From the IMG/VR virus record IMGVR_UViG_3300031746_000113, positions 1 to 30,485 of that record: DNA of 30,485 nt. One strand, 5' to 3'. The position numbers were made by a program, and so were the translations under genes. Position 1 is the stretch's first letter, and every line of letters starts with the position of its first letter. Positions 1 through 7,963 of the stretch are shown one piece after another. The notes under the pieces were generated by a model. That model worked only from the letters and a program-made list of their open reading frames with translations. It was not told the DNA's origin and searched no databases. Source of the DNA: a virus.

Positions 1-1
1 C

Positions 2-607
2 GTCAGCCAAACATGCAACGTCGACCTCAGTACTGTCGCACGCTATCGTAAGTTAGACAAATGGGACGAACGCATTGCCCTCATCACGGCCGGGATCGCT
101 GAGAAGATCGATGAAATGCTCGCCGCCTCACTTGTTGTGCAGTTGCATGAGGTTATGGTCCTGCGCCAGCGGGCCTACCTCGAGGCGATGAAGGGCTCGT
201 TCAAGGACGCACGCCAGGCATTCCAGTCCTACGTCGAGCTCAGCAAACTTGAGAAGGAGATCAAGCCAGCGCCCGAGGACGGCACGGGCGATGACGTGCT
301 GGCTATCGCCCGCCGCATCTTCACGCAGCGCAAGCTCAAGGATGGTGCCAAGGTTGTGCGTGAGATCGCGGCTGAGGTGTTGCCGGGTGGAGGTGGCAAG
401 CGAGAGGCGTGCGAGAAGGCTGTAGATTTGCCCGCCTTGCCCCTAACGGATGCCTTGTCGGGTGAAGAATCACCAAAGGTGCCGATCGTGCCTACTGATG
501 GCAATTTGAGGGCTGTATACGATAAAGCTCTTCTTGAGGCACAGAAAGACGTGCCTGATAATTTACCACAAGAGACGCAAGAGGATGAGTCTAAAGACGA
601 TGCGTGA
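2..607 (+). CDS. Terminase small subunit, putative (5' end outside window)
   Basis: This reading frame is already open at base 2, so the N-terminus lies upstream; an internal ATG at 116 is not the true start. The first visible residues, with a Leu-Ser-Thr-Val-Ala-Arg-Tyr core followed by LDKWDERI, resemble the recognition helix and tail of the helix-turn-helix in many phage small terminases, which bind the packaging site and load the large subunit. A charged helical segment follows, suited to oligomerisation, and then a disordered acidic C-terminus. Its position two genes upstream of the large terminase supports the call. The stop overlaps the next start in a GTGA arrangement. A generic HTH regulator is the alternative, since only part of the motif is visible. 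Confidence 0.68.
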   Translation, partial: VSQTCNVDLSTVARYRKLDKWDERIALITAGIAEKIDEMLAASLVVQLHEVMVLRQRAYLEAMKGSFKDARQAFQSYVELSKLEKEIKPAPEDGTGDDVLAIARRIFTQRKLKDGAKVVREIAAEVLPGGGGKREACEKAVDLPALPLTDALSGEESPKVPIVPTDGNLRAVYDKALLEAQKDVPDNLPQETQEDESKDDA

Positions 608-807
608 TTATGGCGCGTAATAACTATTCTGTTAACCTGATTGATTTGAAACGAGTTACGGGCGAAAGAAAGCGGAAAGGCGCGATTTTGACAGATTGGC
701 AGAGGTTTTGGGCGGCGGGGGGTGTGGTATTCGATCACGGCGAAAAGGCGGGAGAAGGTAGGGTTACCCATGCGAAAAAATTTCCCCAATTTTTGGAGGT
801 CTCATGA
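604..807 (+). CDS. Small hypothetical protein between terminase subunits
   Basis: This 67-codon frame starts at GTG 604 (or ATG 610) inside the preceding stop region and ends at a TGA that overlaps the ATG of the large terminase. Being bracketed by two stop-start overlaps is the main evidence that it is translated and couples the two terminase genes. The product is small, basic, without cysteines or membrane segments, and I do not recognise it. No Shine-Dalgarno sequence precedes the start, and the DNA here is more AT-rich than in its neighbours. It could be a non-coding spacer that happens to be open. Confidence 0.4.
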   Translation: MIMARNNYSVNLIDLKRVTGERKRKGAILTDWQRFWAAGGVVFDHGEKAGEGRVTHAKKFPQFLEVS

Positions 808-2294
808 CCAAACTCCTTAACGGCAAACCGATTGGGCGTCCGACGGTTGAGCAGCGCAAGGCCAAAGAAGATCAAGCCGCCCAAGAGAAGCGGGAACTTG
901 AGGAGTGGCTCTCCGTCCCCTCCGGTTTCTGTGAGGGGATGATTCAGCTCAACGACAATCCGCTCGTGCTGGATCAATGGCAACGTGAGTTCCTGGATTT
1001 CGACGGGCGGTTCTACATTCTGAACAAGGCCCGGCAGACGGGTTTCTCGTTCGGGTGTGCTGCGAGGGCTGTAGCCCGGTGCTATTTGTCCCCGCCCAGG
1101 CAGTATCTTGGAGTTTTCGTTTCATACAATCTCGCAGATGCGCATGAGAAGATGAATTATGTGAACATGCTCGACGAGGGTTTACCCGTCCGCGTGAAGA
1201 TGAAGCGGGCGAAGTCGAGCAGCACAGAGATTGAGTTCGCGAATGGGAACCGGATCGTTCCGATGTTCATGCCGCGGGGGAAGGGGCCGGCGGACGTGAT
1301 GATCGACGAGCTCGCGCACATCACGGAATCCGACAAGGTAGACCAGGCGGCGACGCCGATGATCTCGAGGGGTGGGGCGAAACTAATCGGTTCATCTCCT
1401 CTCGGAAAGATGGGGCGGTTTCACGATATCTGGGTTGGGACCGATGGGAAGTTCGGGGGGTATCACCGGGTCGAGGTGCCGTGGTGGTGTTCGACGGCGC
1501 TGTGCATCGACGTGGAGGCCGCGCGGACGCTGGCGCCGCAGATGGTGACCGCTGAACGGGTCGACGTATTCGGCACGGAGGCGATTCGCGAGATCTTCGA
1601 CAACTACTTCCTCGAGGACTTCCAGCAGGAGTACGAGTGCTCATGGGCTGACGAATCCACGGCCGGGCTCCCCTGGGAGCTCATCGAGCGGTGCTCCCCG
1701 ACGGATTCGCCGCCAGCGCAGCTTTCAAGCCTCGGGGAGCTCCCGCTTCTGCGCGGTCAACTGTTCGTCGGCATGGATGTCGGGCGCAAGATCAACGCGA
1801 CGGAGTTTTCGATCGGGGAGCGGCTTGGTAACGGGAAGGTTGAGGAACGTCTACGCCTGACCTATCACAACCGGCCGCTCCCCGAACAGGAAGAGATCGC
1901 GACGCGCATCCTCCAGATTGCAAGCGTGAAGGCTTTCGTCGTGGACTACACCGGGCTCGGGTTGCATATCGGCGATTCGCTTTCGCAGCGCTTCGGCTCC
2001 CGCGTGAAACTCGTCGCCATGAGCTCGGTCACGAAACCGCAGGTTTTCAACAACGCCCGGGCGATGATGGAACGGGATCTGTTCGCCTTCTACCCGGACC
2101 GGGAAGTGCGCCGCCAGTTCCACTCGATCAAGAAGGTAATTACCGGGGGCGGGAATGTCATCTTCGACGTGGACCGTAACGAGAAGCACCACGCGGACAA
2201 ATTTTGGGCGTCTGCACTTATGTTGTATGGTGCTGCTGATTTAAATGCTGGACGGCGACCGTGTGTTGCGGTATTGAGTGGGAAAGGAGATTGA
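804..2294 (+). CDS. Terminase large subunit (ATPase-nuclease)
   Basis: This is the DNA-packaging motor that cuts concatemeric DNA and pumps it through the portal using ATP. The 496 residues show an adenine-contacting LDQWQREFL (56-64), a deviant Walker A NKARQTGFS (74-82), Walker B DVMIDELAH with catalytic Glu169, and a coupling motif around GSSP (197-200). The C-terminal RNase H-like nuclease is visible as GMD (Asp325), VVDYTG (Asp381) and HADKFWA (Asp465), the expected acidic triad. The ATPase style resembles the Mu gp28 / gp17-like terminase family, and the length is typical. A GGAGG at 795-799 sits four bases before the ATG. The start overlaps the upstream stop. Confidence 0.95.
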   Translation: MTKLLNGKPIGRPTVEQRKAKEDQAAQEKRELEEWLSVPSGFCEGMIQLNDNPLVLDQWQREFLDFDGRFYILNKARQTGFSFGCAARAVARCYLSPPRQYLGVFVSYNLADAHEKMNYVNMLDEGLPVRVKMKRAKSSSTEIEFANGNRIVPMFMPRGKGPADVMIDELAHITESDKVDQAATPMISRGGAKLIGSSPLGKMGRFHDIWVGTDGKFGGYHRVEVPWWCSTALCIDVEAARTLAPQMVTAERVDVFGTEAIREIFDNYFLEDFQQEYECSWADESTAGLPWELIERCSPTDSPPAQLSSLGELPLLRGQLFVGMDVGRKINATEFSIGERLGNGKVEERLRLTYHNRPLPEQEEIATRILQIASVKAFVVDYTGLGLHIGDSLSQRFGSRVKLVAMSSVTKPQVFNNARAMMERDLFAFYPDREVRRQFHSIKKVITGGGNVIFDVDRNEKHHADKFWASALMLYGAADLNAGRRPCVAVLSGKGD

Positions 2295-2295
2295 G

Positions 2296-2502
2296 ATGGA
2301 GATCAAATCGACAATCGAAAAACTTGAATTGAAAGCTGGAGACATATTGATCGTGACGGTGGAGAATTCATCTAGGCAGGAAGAAATTCAGGCCATCGGA
2401 GAATCGATCAAGCATGTGCTGAATGAAGCCGGGATTGATAAAATCGGTCTCCTTGTATCTGGCGAAGGAATAGATTTCGCCGTTTACAGGCGTGCCGACT
2501 GA
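2296..2502 (+). CDS. Small hypothetical protein after terminase
   Basis: I chose ATG 2296 because AAAGGAG at 2283-2289 precedes it at good spacing; an in-frame GTG at 2278 would overlap the terminase. The 68-residue product has a predicted beta-alpha-beta pattern: a strand GDILIVTVE, an amphipathic helix, then a strand IGLLVSGEGIDFAVY. This is the pattern of a small cytoplasmic fold, with no membrane segment. I do not recognise the family. It is the last gene before the intrinsic terminator at 2544, so it ends the packaging transcript. Small proteins in this slot are common in siphoviruses but have no uniform function. Confidence 0.75.
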   Translation: MEIKSTIEKLELKAGDILIVTVENSSRQEEIQAIGESIKHVLNEAGIDKIGLLVSGEGIDFAVYRRAD

Positions 2503-2543
2503 AAATAATCTCTTGGGTGTAATTTACCATCTGTCCTATATTT

Positions 2544-2567
2544 AGGTCGCTTTGTGCGACCTTTTTT
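2544..2567 (+). terminator. Rho-independent terminator between terminase and portal transcripts
   Basis: A perfect 7-bp stem (AGGTCGC at 2544-2550 pairing with GCGACCT at 2556-2562) has a 5-base TTTGT loop and runs directly into a T-tract (2562-2567). It lies about 40 bases after the stop of the small gene. It is the best canonical terminator in the window and separates the terminase block from the portal-capsid block. Confidence 0.88.
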
Positions 2568-2599
2568 GTGGGCATGTCCACTTTCGAGTACGATTTTCC

Positions 2600-2628
2600 T
2601 TGACATTTTCCCTGCTTTGTGGAATATC
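2600..2628 (+). promoter_or_regulatory. Putative sigma-70 promoter for portal/capsid genes
   Basis: A consensus -35 TTGACA lies at 2600-2605, with an AT-rich -10-like AATATC at 2623-2628 after 17 bases. The -10 matches the consensus poorly, so strength is uncertain and an activator may be needed. The location between a terminator and the first capsid-block gene is what makes it credible. If it is used, the start of transcription near 2635 favours ATG 2661 over GTG 2619 for the portal gene. Confidence 0.45.
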
Positions 2629-2660
2629 CTACTGACAGTAGACGGAAAGTATCGGCGCCC

Positions 2661-4802
2661 ATGGAAGAAATCGCCGTCCGCGTTGACGACGATCTCGATA
2701 GACCCCGTCAGTCGGCATACGAGACGGCCCTCGCGCATTGCGAGGAGGCGCGTCTTGCCGATGCCCTCGTTCCGGTAAAAGTCAAATCAGCTGCGGCCCT
2801 GCTCAATCTCCTTAATCGTCAGTTCTCCTCGCAGCCCTACACGTCGAAGTTCATTTACCAGCATCAGCTCAACATCTGGGTCTACCGATGCGTCAACGTC
2901 ATCGTCGGGGCGGCCATTCGCCCGGAGCCGCGCCAGTATCGCGAGTTCGTTTCCAAAGGCGTGCTGAAAAGTGAGGCGCTCCCGCCCGATCACCAGGCGG
3001 TGAAGATTCTCCAGAATCCGAATGCATATGATACGTGGCGGGATCTCGCAGAGAAGATTTGGACTTCATGGGAACTCACCGGCATGTGGTTCCTCCTGTT
3101 CGACGAACGGTTGAATACCCTTGATCATCTGCGCAGCGACCGCATGGAGATTCTCCCGGACAATAGAAAGCTCATCGGCGGTTATCGCTACAGCGTCGTC
3201 GGGCAGACGCAGGATTTTCTTCCCGAGGAGGTCGTTTACGGGAGGCATTGGAATCCCGATGACGACTACTACGGACTCCCGCCGCTCAAGGCCGCGTCGA
3301 ATTCCATCGCCTCGCACATGAAGGCCTCCGAATGGAATCTGAATTTCTTCGACAACTCGGCGATGCTCCTCGGGTATCTGAAATCAAGTTACGATTTCTC
3401 GAATGACAAGGCGCTCCTGGAGCAGATTCGCAGCGAGTGGAGTGAGCTCTACCAGGGGTACTCCAAGTTCGGCAAGTTCGCCGTCCTCGGCGGCGATCTC
3501 GACTGGAAGCCGCTCTCGCCGACGCATACCGAGATGGGATTCGTCGCACTTCTCGACCGGGCGCGCGATGAGATCGCCGCCGCCTTCGGCGTGCCGAATA
3601 TCTTCATGAACGTCACCGAGGGGATGAATTACGCGAACTCACGCGAGCATCAGAGCATCCTCTGGCAGACGAAGATGATCCCGCAAATCAAGAAGCTCGA
3701 GGCGACGCTCGACAAATTCTTGAACTCTCATTTCGCCGATAAAGGTGAGCGCATCGTAACTCTCTTCGACCTCACGCAGATCGAAGCACTCCGGGAAGGT
3801 GCCGTCGCCGAGGCGGAGGCTTCACGGGTCTATACCCAGAGCGGTCAGCGGACGATCAATGAAGCCCGTGCTCGACGCGGAGAAGCCTCCCTCGACGGCG
3901 GCGACGTATCGCTCGTTCCGATGAGCTTCGTCCGGCTCGATCAGGTGGGCGACGTGCTCGCCGGGCTGACACCCGCGACCGGGCAATTGAGCGCCAGCCG
4001 CGCAAGGGTGAAAAGGAAATCGCTTATCCCCGATCCCGCGAAGCGTCTCGCGCATTGGACCGAGACGAAGGGCATCATCACGGCCGGCCAGAATCGGATG
4101 CAGCGCCTCATCGTCGCTATCGTTTCCGACTGGCGGCGCGAGATGCTAGCGAATCTCAACGCCGATAAATCCGTCAAGGCGATCGAGACGAAAGCACTCT
4201 CCGCGCTCGAAATCATCTTCGATCTCGACGCCGCGACCGGGATGCTCAAGCGATTGAGCAAGCCGATATTCGAGGACTCGACGAAGCGCGGGGGCGACCG
4301 GGTGTTCGCAACGGCGAATCTCCCGGGGGCCTTCAACCTGCATGACCCGAACGTCGACGCGAAGCTCCGCGCCGCGGAACAGCGATTCGTGAACCGCATC
4401 GGCGATGCGAACTGGAACCGCGTCAAGGATTCGCTCACGGAAGGGATCAACAACGGCGAGCCGATTCGCGATCTCGCCGCGCGCATCGAAGCCGAAATGG
4501 ACCGGATAGATTCCAATGCGCTGACGATCGCACGGACTGAAGTTCTCCCGAGATATCATGAAGGCCAGATCGAGGGCATGCGCCAGAGCGGTGTCATCGA
4601 ACAGAAAGAATGGCTCTCCGCCTTCGCCGACGACTCGCGCGAGGAGCACATGGCCGCCGATGGTCAGCTTGTTGGAATCGACGAGAGTTTTCTCGTCGGC
4701 GGCGAATATCTGGCGTATCCCGGCGCACCGTCCGGGAGCGCATCGAATGTTATCAACTGTCTGTGCGACGTTCTTCCCGTCGTCGCGGGAGTGGAGGAGT
4801 AG
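2661..4802 (+). CDS. Portal protein fused to Mu-F-like head morphogenesis domain
   Basis: This protein combines the dodecameric head vertex channel with a minor capsid domain. From ATG 2661 it is 713 residues, whereas separate HK97-type portals are about 400-450. Residues about 60-430 have portal features: YTSKFIYQ near the start, repeated Trp/Tyr-rich wing segments, DDYYGLPPL, the FFDNSAMLLG stretch, then FGVPNIFMN and the helix with EHQSILWQTKMIPQIKK. The C-terminal third carries the SPP1 gp7 / Mu gpF signature: TIARTEVLPRYHEGQIEGM, then W.SAF.DD.RE.H and a terminal ...NCLCDVLPV. An in-frame GTG at 2619 would add 14 residues but overlaps the promoter and lacks an obvious ribosome site. The next gene begins three bases after the stop. 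Confidence 0.92.
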   Translation: MEEIAVRVDDDLDRPRQSAYETALAHCEEARLADALVPVKVKSAAALLNLLNRQFSSQPYTSKFIYQHQLNIWVYRCVNVIVGAAIRPEPRQYREFVSKGVLKSEALPPDHQAVKILQNPNAYDTWRDLAEKIWTSWELTGMWFLLFDERLNTLDHLRSDRMEILPDNRKLIGGYRYSVVGQTQDFLPEEVVYGRHWNPDDDYYGLPPLKAASNSIASHMKASEWNLNFFDNSAMLLGYLKSSYDFSNDKALLEQIRSEWSELYQGYSKFGKFAVLGGDLDWKPLSPTHTEMGFVALLDRARDEIAAAFGVPNIFMNVTEGMNYANSREHQSILWQTKMIPQIKKLEATLDKFLNSHFADKGERIVTLFDLTQIEALREGAVAEAEASRVYTQSGQRTINEARARRGEASLDGGDVSLVPMSFVRLDQVGDVLAGLTPATGQLSASRARVKRKSLIPDPAKRLAHWTETKGIITAGQNRMQRLIVAIVSDWRREMLANLNADKSVKAIETKALSALEIIFDLDAATGMLKRLSKPIFEDSTKRGGDRVFATANLPGAFNLHDPNVDAKLRAAEQRFVNRIGDANWNRVKDSLTEGINNGEPIRDLAARIEAEMDRIDSNALTIARTEVLPRYHEGQIEGMRQSGVIEQKEWLSAFADDSREEHMAADGQLVGIDESFLVGGEYLAYPGAPSGSASNVINCLCDVLPVVAGVEE

Positions 4803-4805
4803 AAA

Positions 4806-5777
4806 ATGCCATTTCCAAACGAGCATGCATGCCGAATGAGAGACCCGGATGATTTCAAGCCGGATTCATTCCGCCGCACTTCGCGCGAACATGAGGGCAA
4901 GCGGTACGACGTGATTATGGGGAAACTCAAGGACGGCGACGATTCGATGGTCGAGCAGACCTACCGCTACCCGAAGGATATCTGGGATACAGACGACGCC
5001 CGGCGTCATTGCAAATCTCATCATGGGATTTCATTCGAGCCGGCTTCTGAGGAGAATGCGGCGCCTGCAATAATCGAGAAGCATTTCCATGCGGATATCA
5101 AGAAGAAATCCGAGCAGGACGGACATCTCATCATCGAGGGATGGGCCTCGACGAAAGCGGTCGATCGCGCGGATGAGGTAGTCGAGCCGGAGGCGTTCAC
5201 GAACGGAATCGCCGCATACCTCGATAACCCGATCCTTCGCTACCAGCATGCGCCGGGCGCGATCGGCAAAACGCTCTCCGCAACGATCGATCCCGTTGGC
5301 GGATTCTGGATCAAGGCGATGCTCTCGAAGGCGAAGGACGTCGAGGATATCGTAACGAAGATCAAGGAAGGCATCCTCAAAGCATTCTCCATCGGCTTCC
5401 GCCCGATCGGGAAACCGGATATCATCGATGGCATCTCACATTGGAAAGCCCTCGAGCTTTACGAAGTCTCGATTGTTGATATCCCCTGCAACCGAGAATG
5501 CCTGTTCTCCGTCGCGAAGGGAATGCAATACGGGAATGATATCGTCGTGCCGGAGAATGAGCTCACGCGCGACGTTGAGATTTTGAAAACCAAAATAGCC
5601 GCGCTACCTGCCAACCTACAACCCGACGGGAAGGTCGCTCCCGTGATAATCCCCGCGCCGGTTCCCGAGGAAAAGTACAAGGAATTCTTCGCGGAACTTG
5701 AGCGAATCAAAAAGACAGATATCGATGAGATCGTCGAAAGCACGAGAGCATTTATGCGGACGATCTCGAAAGGCTGA
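4806..5777 (+). CDS. Prohead maturation protease, HK97/S78 type
   Basis: This Ser protease cleaves the scaffold or delta domain during capsid maturation. Residues about 1-80 form an N-terminal module rich in basic and acidic residues with a DDFKPDSFRR...YRYPKDIW pattern, seen in other phage proteases of this type. The catalytic domain spans about 95-240: IEGWAST, the His in LRYQH (His148), the Ser in KAFSIGF (Ser195) and the LYEVSIVDIP segment (Glu220), all as in Peptidase_S78. The remaining 85 residues are charged and partly helical and could serve as a built-in scaffold. The gene sits between portal and capsid genes in the canonical HK97 order. The start ATG is three bases after the portal stop. 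Confidence 0.93.
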   Translation: MPFPNEHACRMRDPDDFKPDSFRRTSREHEGKRYDVIMGKLKDGDDSMVEQTYRYPKDIWDTDDARRHCKSHHGISFEPASEENAAPAIIEKHFHADIKKKSEQDGHLIIEGWASTKAVDRADEVVEPEAFTNGIAAYLDNPILRYQHAPGAIGKTLSATIDPVGGFWIKAMLSKAKDVEDIVTKIKEGILKAFSIGFRPIGKPDIIDGISHWKALELYEVSIVDIPCNRECLFSVAKGMQYGNDIVVPENELTRDVEILKTKIAALPANLQPDGKVAPVIIPAPVPEEKYKEFFAELERIKKTDIDEIVESTRAFMRTISKG

Positions 5778-5784
5778 TTGAAAC

Positions 5785-7260
5785 ATGGCCGACGAAATCA
5801 AAATCCCGGTCGAATTCCTGACCGAGACGAAACAGGCAATGGGCCAACTCAAAAGCGAACTCGATGCACTGAAGAAAGGCCAAATCACAGACGAAGCTTT
5901 CATGGCGAAGGGAACGCAACTCGTCGAGACGATGCTCGCGGAGCACGACAAGAAGACGGTCGCGGAGGCCGAAAGACGGGCGATTTTCCCGACGGCGAAC
6001 ATCGACGGCGATCCCCGCGCATTCGCACTCAAGGCCGCGTTCATGGAAAGGAACTCCGAAGATCGGATGGCCAAGATATCGCAGGCGTTCAAGATGCCGA
6101 CGGATGTCAAGGCCCTCGAGCAGATCAAAGAGGCGCACGACAATCTGGCCATCGTACACGCCGGTATCGCGGCGCGATATCCCGGCAGTTATCGCGGAGT
6201 CGAGAGTCTTCGGGCGTACCAACGTTTCGTGGAACTCCGCGATCGGGTCTCGAAGTACATGGATCTGACCGATACCGCGAACTGGGTTCCCACCGGCGAG
6301 AGTGCGATGCTTCTTGAGGTTCCCGATCTGACCGGAGCGGTGGAGAATCTCTTCGAGCATGTGACGATGCCGACGAGCCCGTACAACTACCCGGTGAAGC
6401 TCAACGGGCCGACTTCACTCGGCTACCACGTCGATGAGGCCACCGCACATGTTAACCCGACGACCGATCCGGGCGCGCAAGCGCTCACGGACGGGTTGTT
6501 CACTTGGACGGCGCGCAAGGTTCGTGGCCGTTGCGTAATGAGCGGCGAAATCAACGAGGATGCGATCATCGCGATGGTCCCGGCGATCAAGCAGGAACTC
6601 GCGCAGGTCACGGCCCGTTCCGTCGAGACGTGCGACATCAACGGCGATCGCACTGGCTACGCGGGGACGCACATGGACTACGACGTGTCGGTGCTAGATG
6701 CGGCCCTCACCGCGCCGAACCACGACCCGCGCGTCATGTGGGATGGTCTTCGTCATGGCGGGATGCATGCGAGCCTCTACGTTGCGCTCACGACTTGGGC
6801 GCTCGCGACTCTGCGCTCAATGCGTGGCAAACTCGGCGCATACGGCGTGAACCCGCTCGAACTCGCGTGGCTCTTCACGATCAAGGATTATCTCCGGTAT
6901 ATCGTGACGAACGACGATGTTCGGACGCAGAACGTCTACGGCCCGCGCGCGACGGTCTTCACAGGCCAACTCGAGCAACTCGATGGTTCGCCGATTATCG
7001 TTTCACCGCACATGCCGACGAACCTGCACACGACCGGTTACAACGTGACCGGCCAGGCGAACACCGCCGGGTGTGCCCTACTCGTGAACAAGAAGTACTG
7101 GAAGCATGGCGATCGACGCCTGTTCACGATCGAGGCGGAACGGATTCTCGACAGCGATCAGCTCAAATTCGTCTCGTTCCGGCGTCTCGACTTCCAGCCT
7201 TTCCAGGCACCAGACGGAACCTATTCGAGTGTTTCGTGCGGATACAATATCGTCGCCTAG
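5785..7260 (+). CDS. Major capsid protein, HK97 fold with delta domain
   Basis: This is the main shell subunit. The 491 residues begin with a charged coiled-coil-like region (about 1-130) that acts as the scaffolding delta domain in this family and is expected to be removed by the upstream protease. The core includes DTANWVPTGESAMLLEVPDLTGAV (N-arm/E-loop area), the TSLGYHVDE...ALTDGLFTWTARKVRGRCVMSGEINEDA segment, a spine-helix region with MVPAIKQEL, and a P-domain end with KKYWKHGDRRLFTIEAERI. The ...TARK..GR..MSGEI.EDA pattern is typical of HK97 capsids. It follows the protease by seven bases with only a weak ribosome site. A strong hairpin follows it. Confidence 0.93.
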   Translation: MADEIKIPVEFLTETKQAMGQLKSELDALKKGQITDEAFMAKGTQLVETMLAEHDKKTVAEAERRAIFPTANIDGDPRAFALKAAFMERNSEDRMAKISQAFKMPTDVKALEQIKEAHDNLAIVHAGIAARYPGSYRGVESLRAYQRFVELRDRVSKYMDLTDTANWVPTGESAMLLEVPDLTGAVENLFEHVTMPTSPYNYPVKLNGPTSLGYHVDEATAHVNPTTDPGAQALTDGLFTWTARKVRGRCVMSGEINEDAIIAMVPAIKQELAQVTARSVETCDINGDRTGYAGTHMDYDVSVLDAALTAPNHDPRVMWDGLRHGGMHASLYVALTTWALATLRSMRGKLGAYGVNPLELAWLFTIKDYLRYIVTNDDVRTQNVYGPRATVFTGQLEQLDGSPIIVSPHMPTNLHTTGYNVTGQANTAGCALLVNKKYWKHGDRRLFTIEAERILDSDQLKFVSFRRLDFQPFQAPDGTYSSVSCGYNIVA

Positions 7261-7283
7261 TCGGCGCGATGAGGCATTAACAA

Positions 7284-7310
7284 TCCGGGGCCGGCCGACC
7301 CGGCCCCGGA
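7284..7310 (+). terminator. Strong GC hairpin after major capsid gene (no U-tract)
   Basis: TCCGGGGCCGG (7284-7294) pairs perfectly with CCGGCCCCGGA (7300-7310), an 11-bp stem with a 5-base loop, 23 bases after the capsid stop. It is followed by ATAAAAAGGG rather than a run of T. It may therefore stabilise the 3' end of capsid mRNA or reduce read-through rather than terminate efficiently. The structure is certain from the bases; its function is inferred. Confidence 0.6.
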
Positions 7311-7327
7311 ATAAAAAGGGGACGCGG

Positions 7328-7504
7328 ATGTACAGGTTTAAAAGAGATTTCTGGGGGTTCAAGGCCGGCAGCGTTGTCCCTGAGAAAATAGCGGCGATCC
7401 TCGAAGCCGAACAACCAGAGGTCATGGAGAAGATCGAGATCGAGGAGAAGGCAACAAGTTCTCCGAAAGACAAGATGATTGGGAAGAGTCCGAAAGACAA
7501 GTGA
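7328..7504 (+). CDS. Small charged protein downstream of capsid
   Basis: ATG 7328 follows an AAAAGGGGA ribosome site at good spacing, giving a 58-residue product; longer frames upstream run through the capsid gene and hairpin and are not credible. The N-terminus (MYRFKRDFWGFKAGSVVPEKIAAILEA) looks folded, with a short beta-turn and helix. The rest is acidic then lysine-rich and ends with two SPKDK copies. No membrane segment is present. The first half resembles short phage proteins often found near connector or tail genes, but the family is not recognised. The next gene starts 13 bases later behind its own GGAG. Confidence 0.72.
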   Translation: MYRFKRDFWGFKAGSVVPEKIAAILEAEQPEVMEKIEIEEKATSSPKDKMIGKSPKDK

Positions 7505-7516
7505 AGGAGTGACGAA

Positions 7517-7963
7517 ATGAAAAAGCTCTTACTCGCGATGCTCTTCGCGGCGGTGCTCGTAGCGGCGGCATCGCCCGTTGGAGCTCAGGTTTCGATGACG
7601 TTTCTCTCGTACTATGGCTCGCAGGTGGACGCACTCAATGCACTCATCAATCGCGCGCTCGATTCGCCGCCGTATACGAAGGGGCATTCATACACGTCGA
7701 CGAGCGGAACGATCATCACGCTGACATTCGCTACCGCCGAATCGAAAGTCGGCTATTACTGCTGGACGTACATAATGTATCCGGCTGGCGCGGGTCAGAC
7801 GGGAACGATCACCGTAGTCAAGACTCTCGGGGGTGTGACCCTCGAATCGCTCACGATCAGTCCAGGGGCTACGATAGCTGACTTCGTGGCGTGCGATCAG
7901 ATTCAACTCGGGAAGACCGTCGCGACGGATGTCGTTTATTACGGAGGGTTCTACAACCGGTGA
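7517..7963 (+). CDS. Secreted hypothetical protein with signal peptide
   Basis: The product is 148 residues with a textbook Sec signal: MKK, a hydrophobic core (LLLAMLFAAVLVAAA) and a probable signal peptidase I site after VGA (residue 23, before Gln). The mature part is about 125 residues, mostly beta-prone and Ser/Thr/Gly/Tyr-rich, with two cysteines, suggesting a small beta-sandwich acting outside the cytoplasm. AAGGAG precedes the ATG. Its stop overlaps the GTG start of the next, also exported, protein, so the two are probably made together. An exported protein between capsid and connector genes is unexpected for virion assembly in the cytoplasm. I do not recognise a family. Confidence 0.82.
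   Translation: MKKLLLAMLFAAVLVAAASPVGAQVSMTFLSYYGSQVDALNALINRALDSPPYTKGHSYTSTSGTIITLTFATAESKVGYYCWTYIMYPAGAGQTGTITVVKTLGGVTLESLTISPGATIADFVACDQIQLGKTVATDVVYYGGFYNR

Noticed and set aside
229-789. 186-codon open frame on the minus strand under the small terminase
   Set aside because: It lies opposite a better-supported gene, has no ribosome site and no family resemblance, and its composition is that of a complementary-strand shadow.
3941-4516. 191-codon minus-strand frame within the portal gene
   Set aside because: It is fully antisense to the conserved Mu-F-like region and Ser/Arg-rich, typical of a shadow frame.
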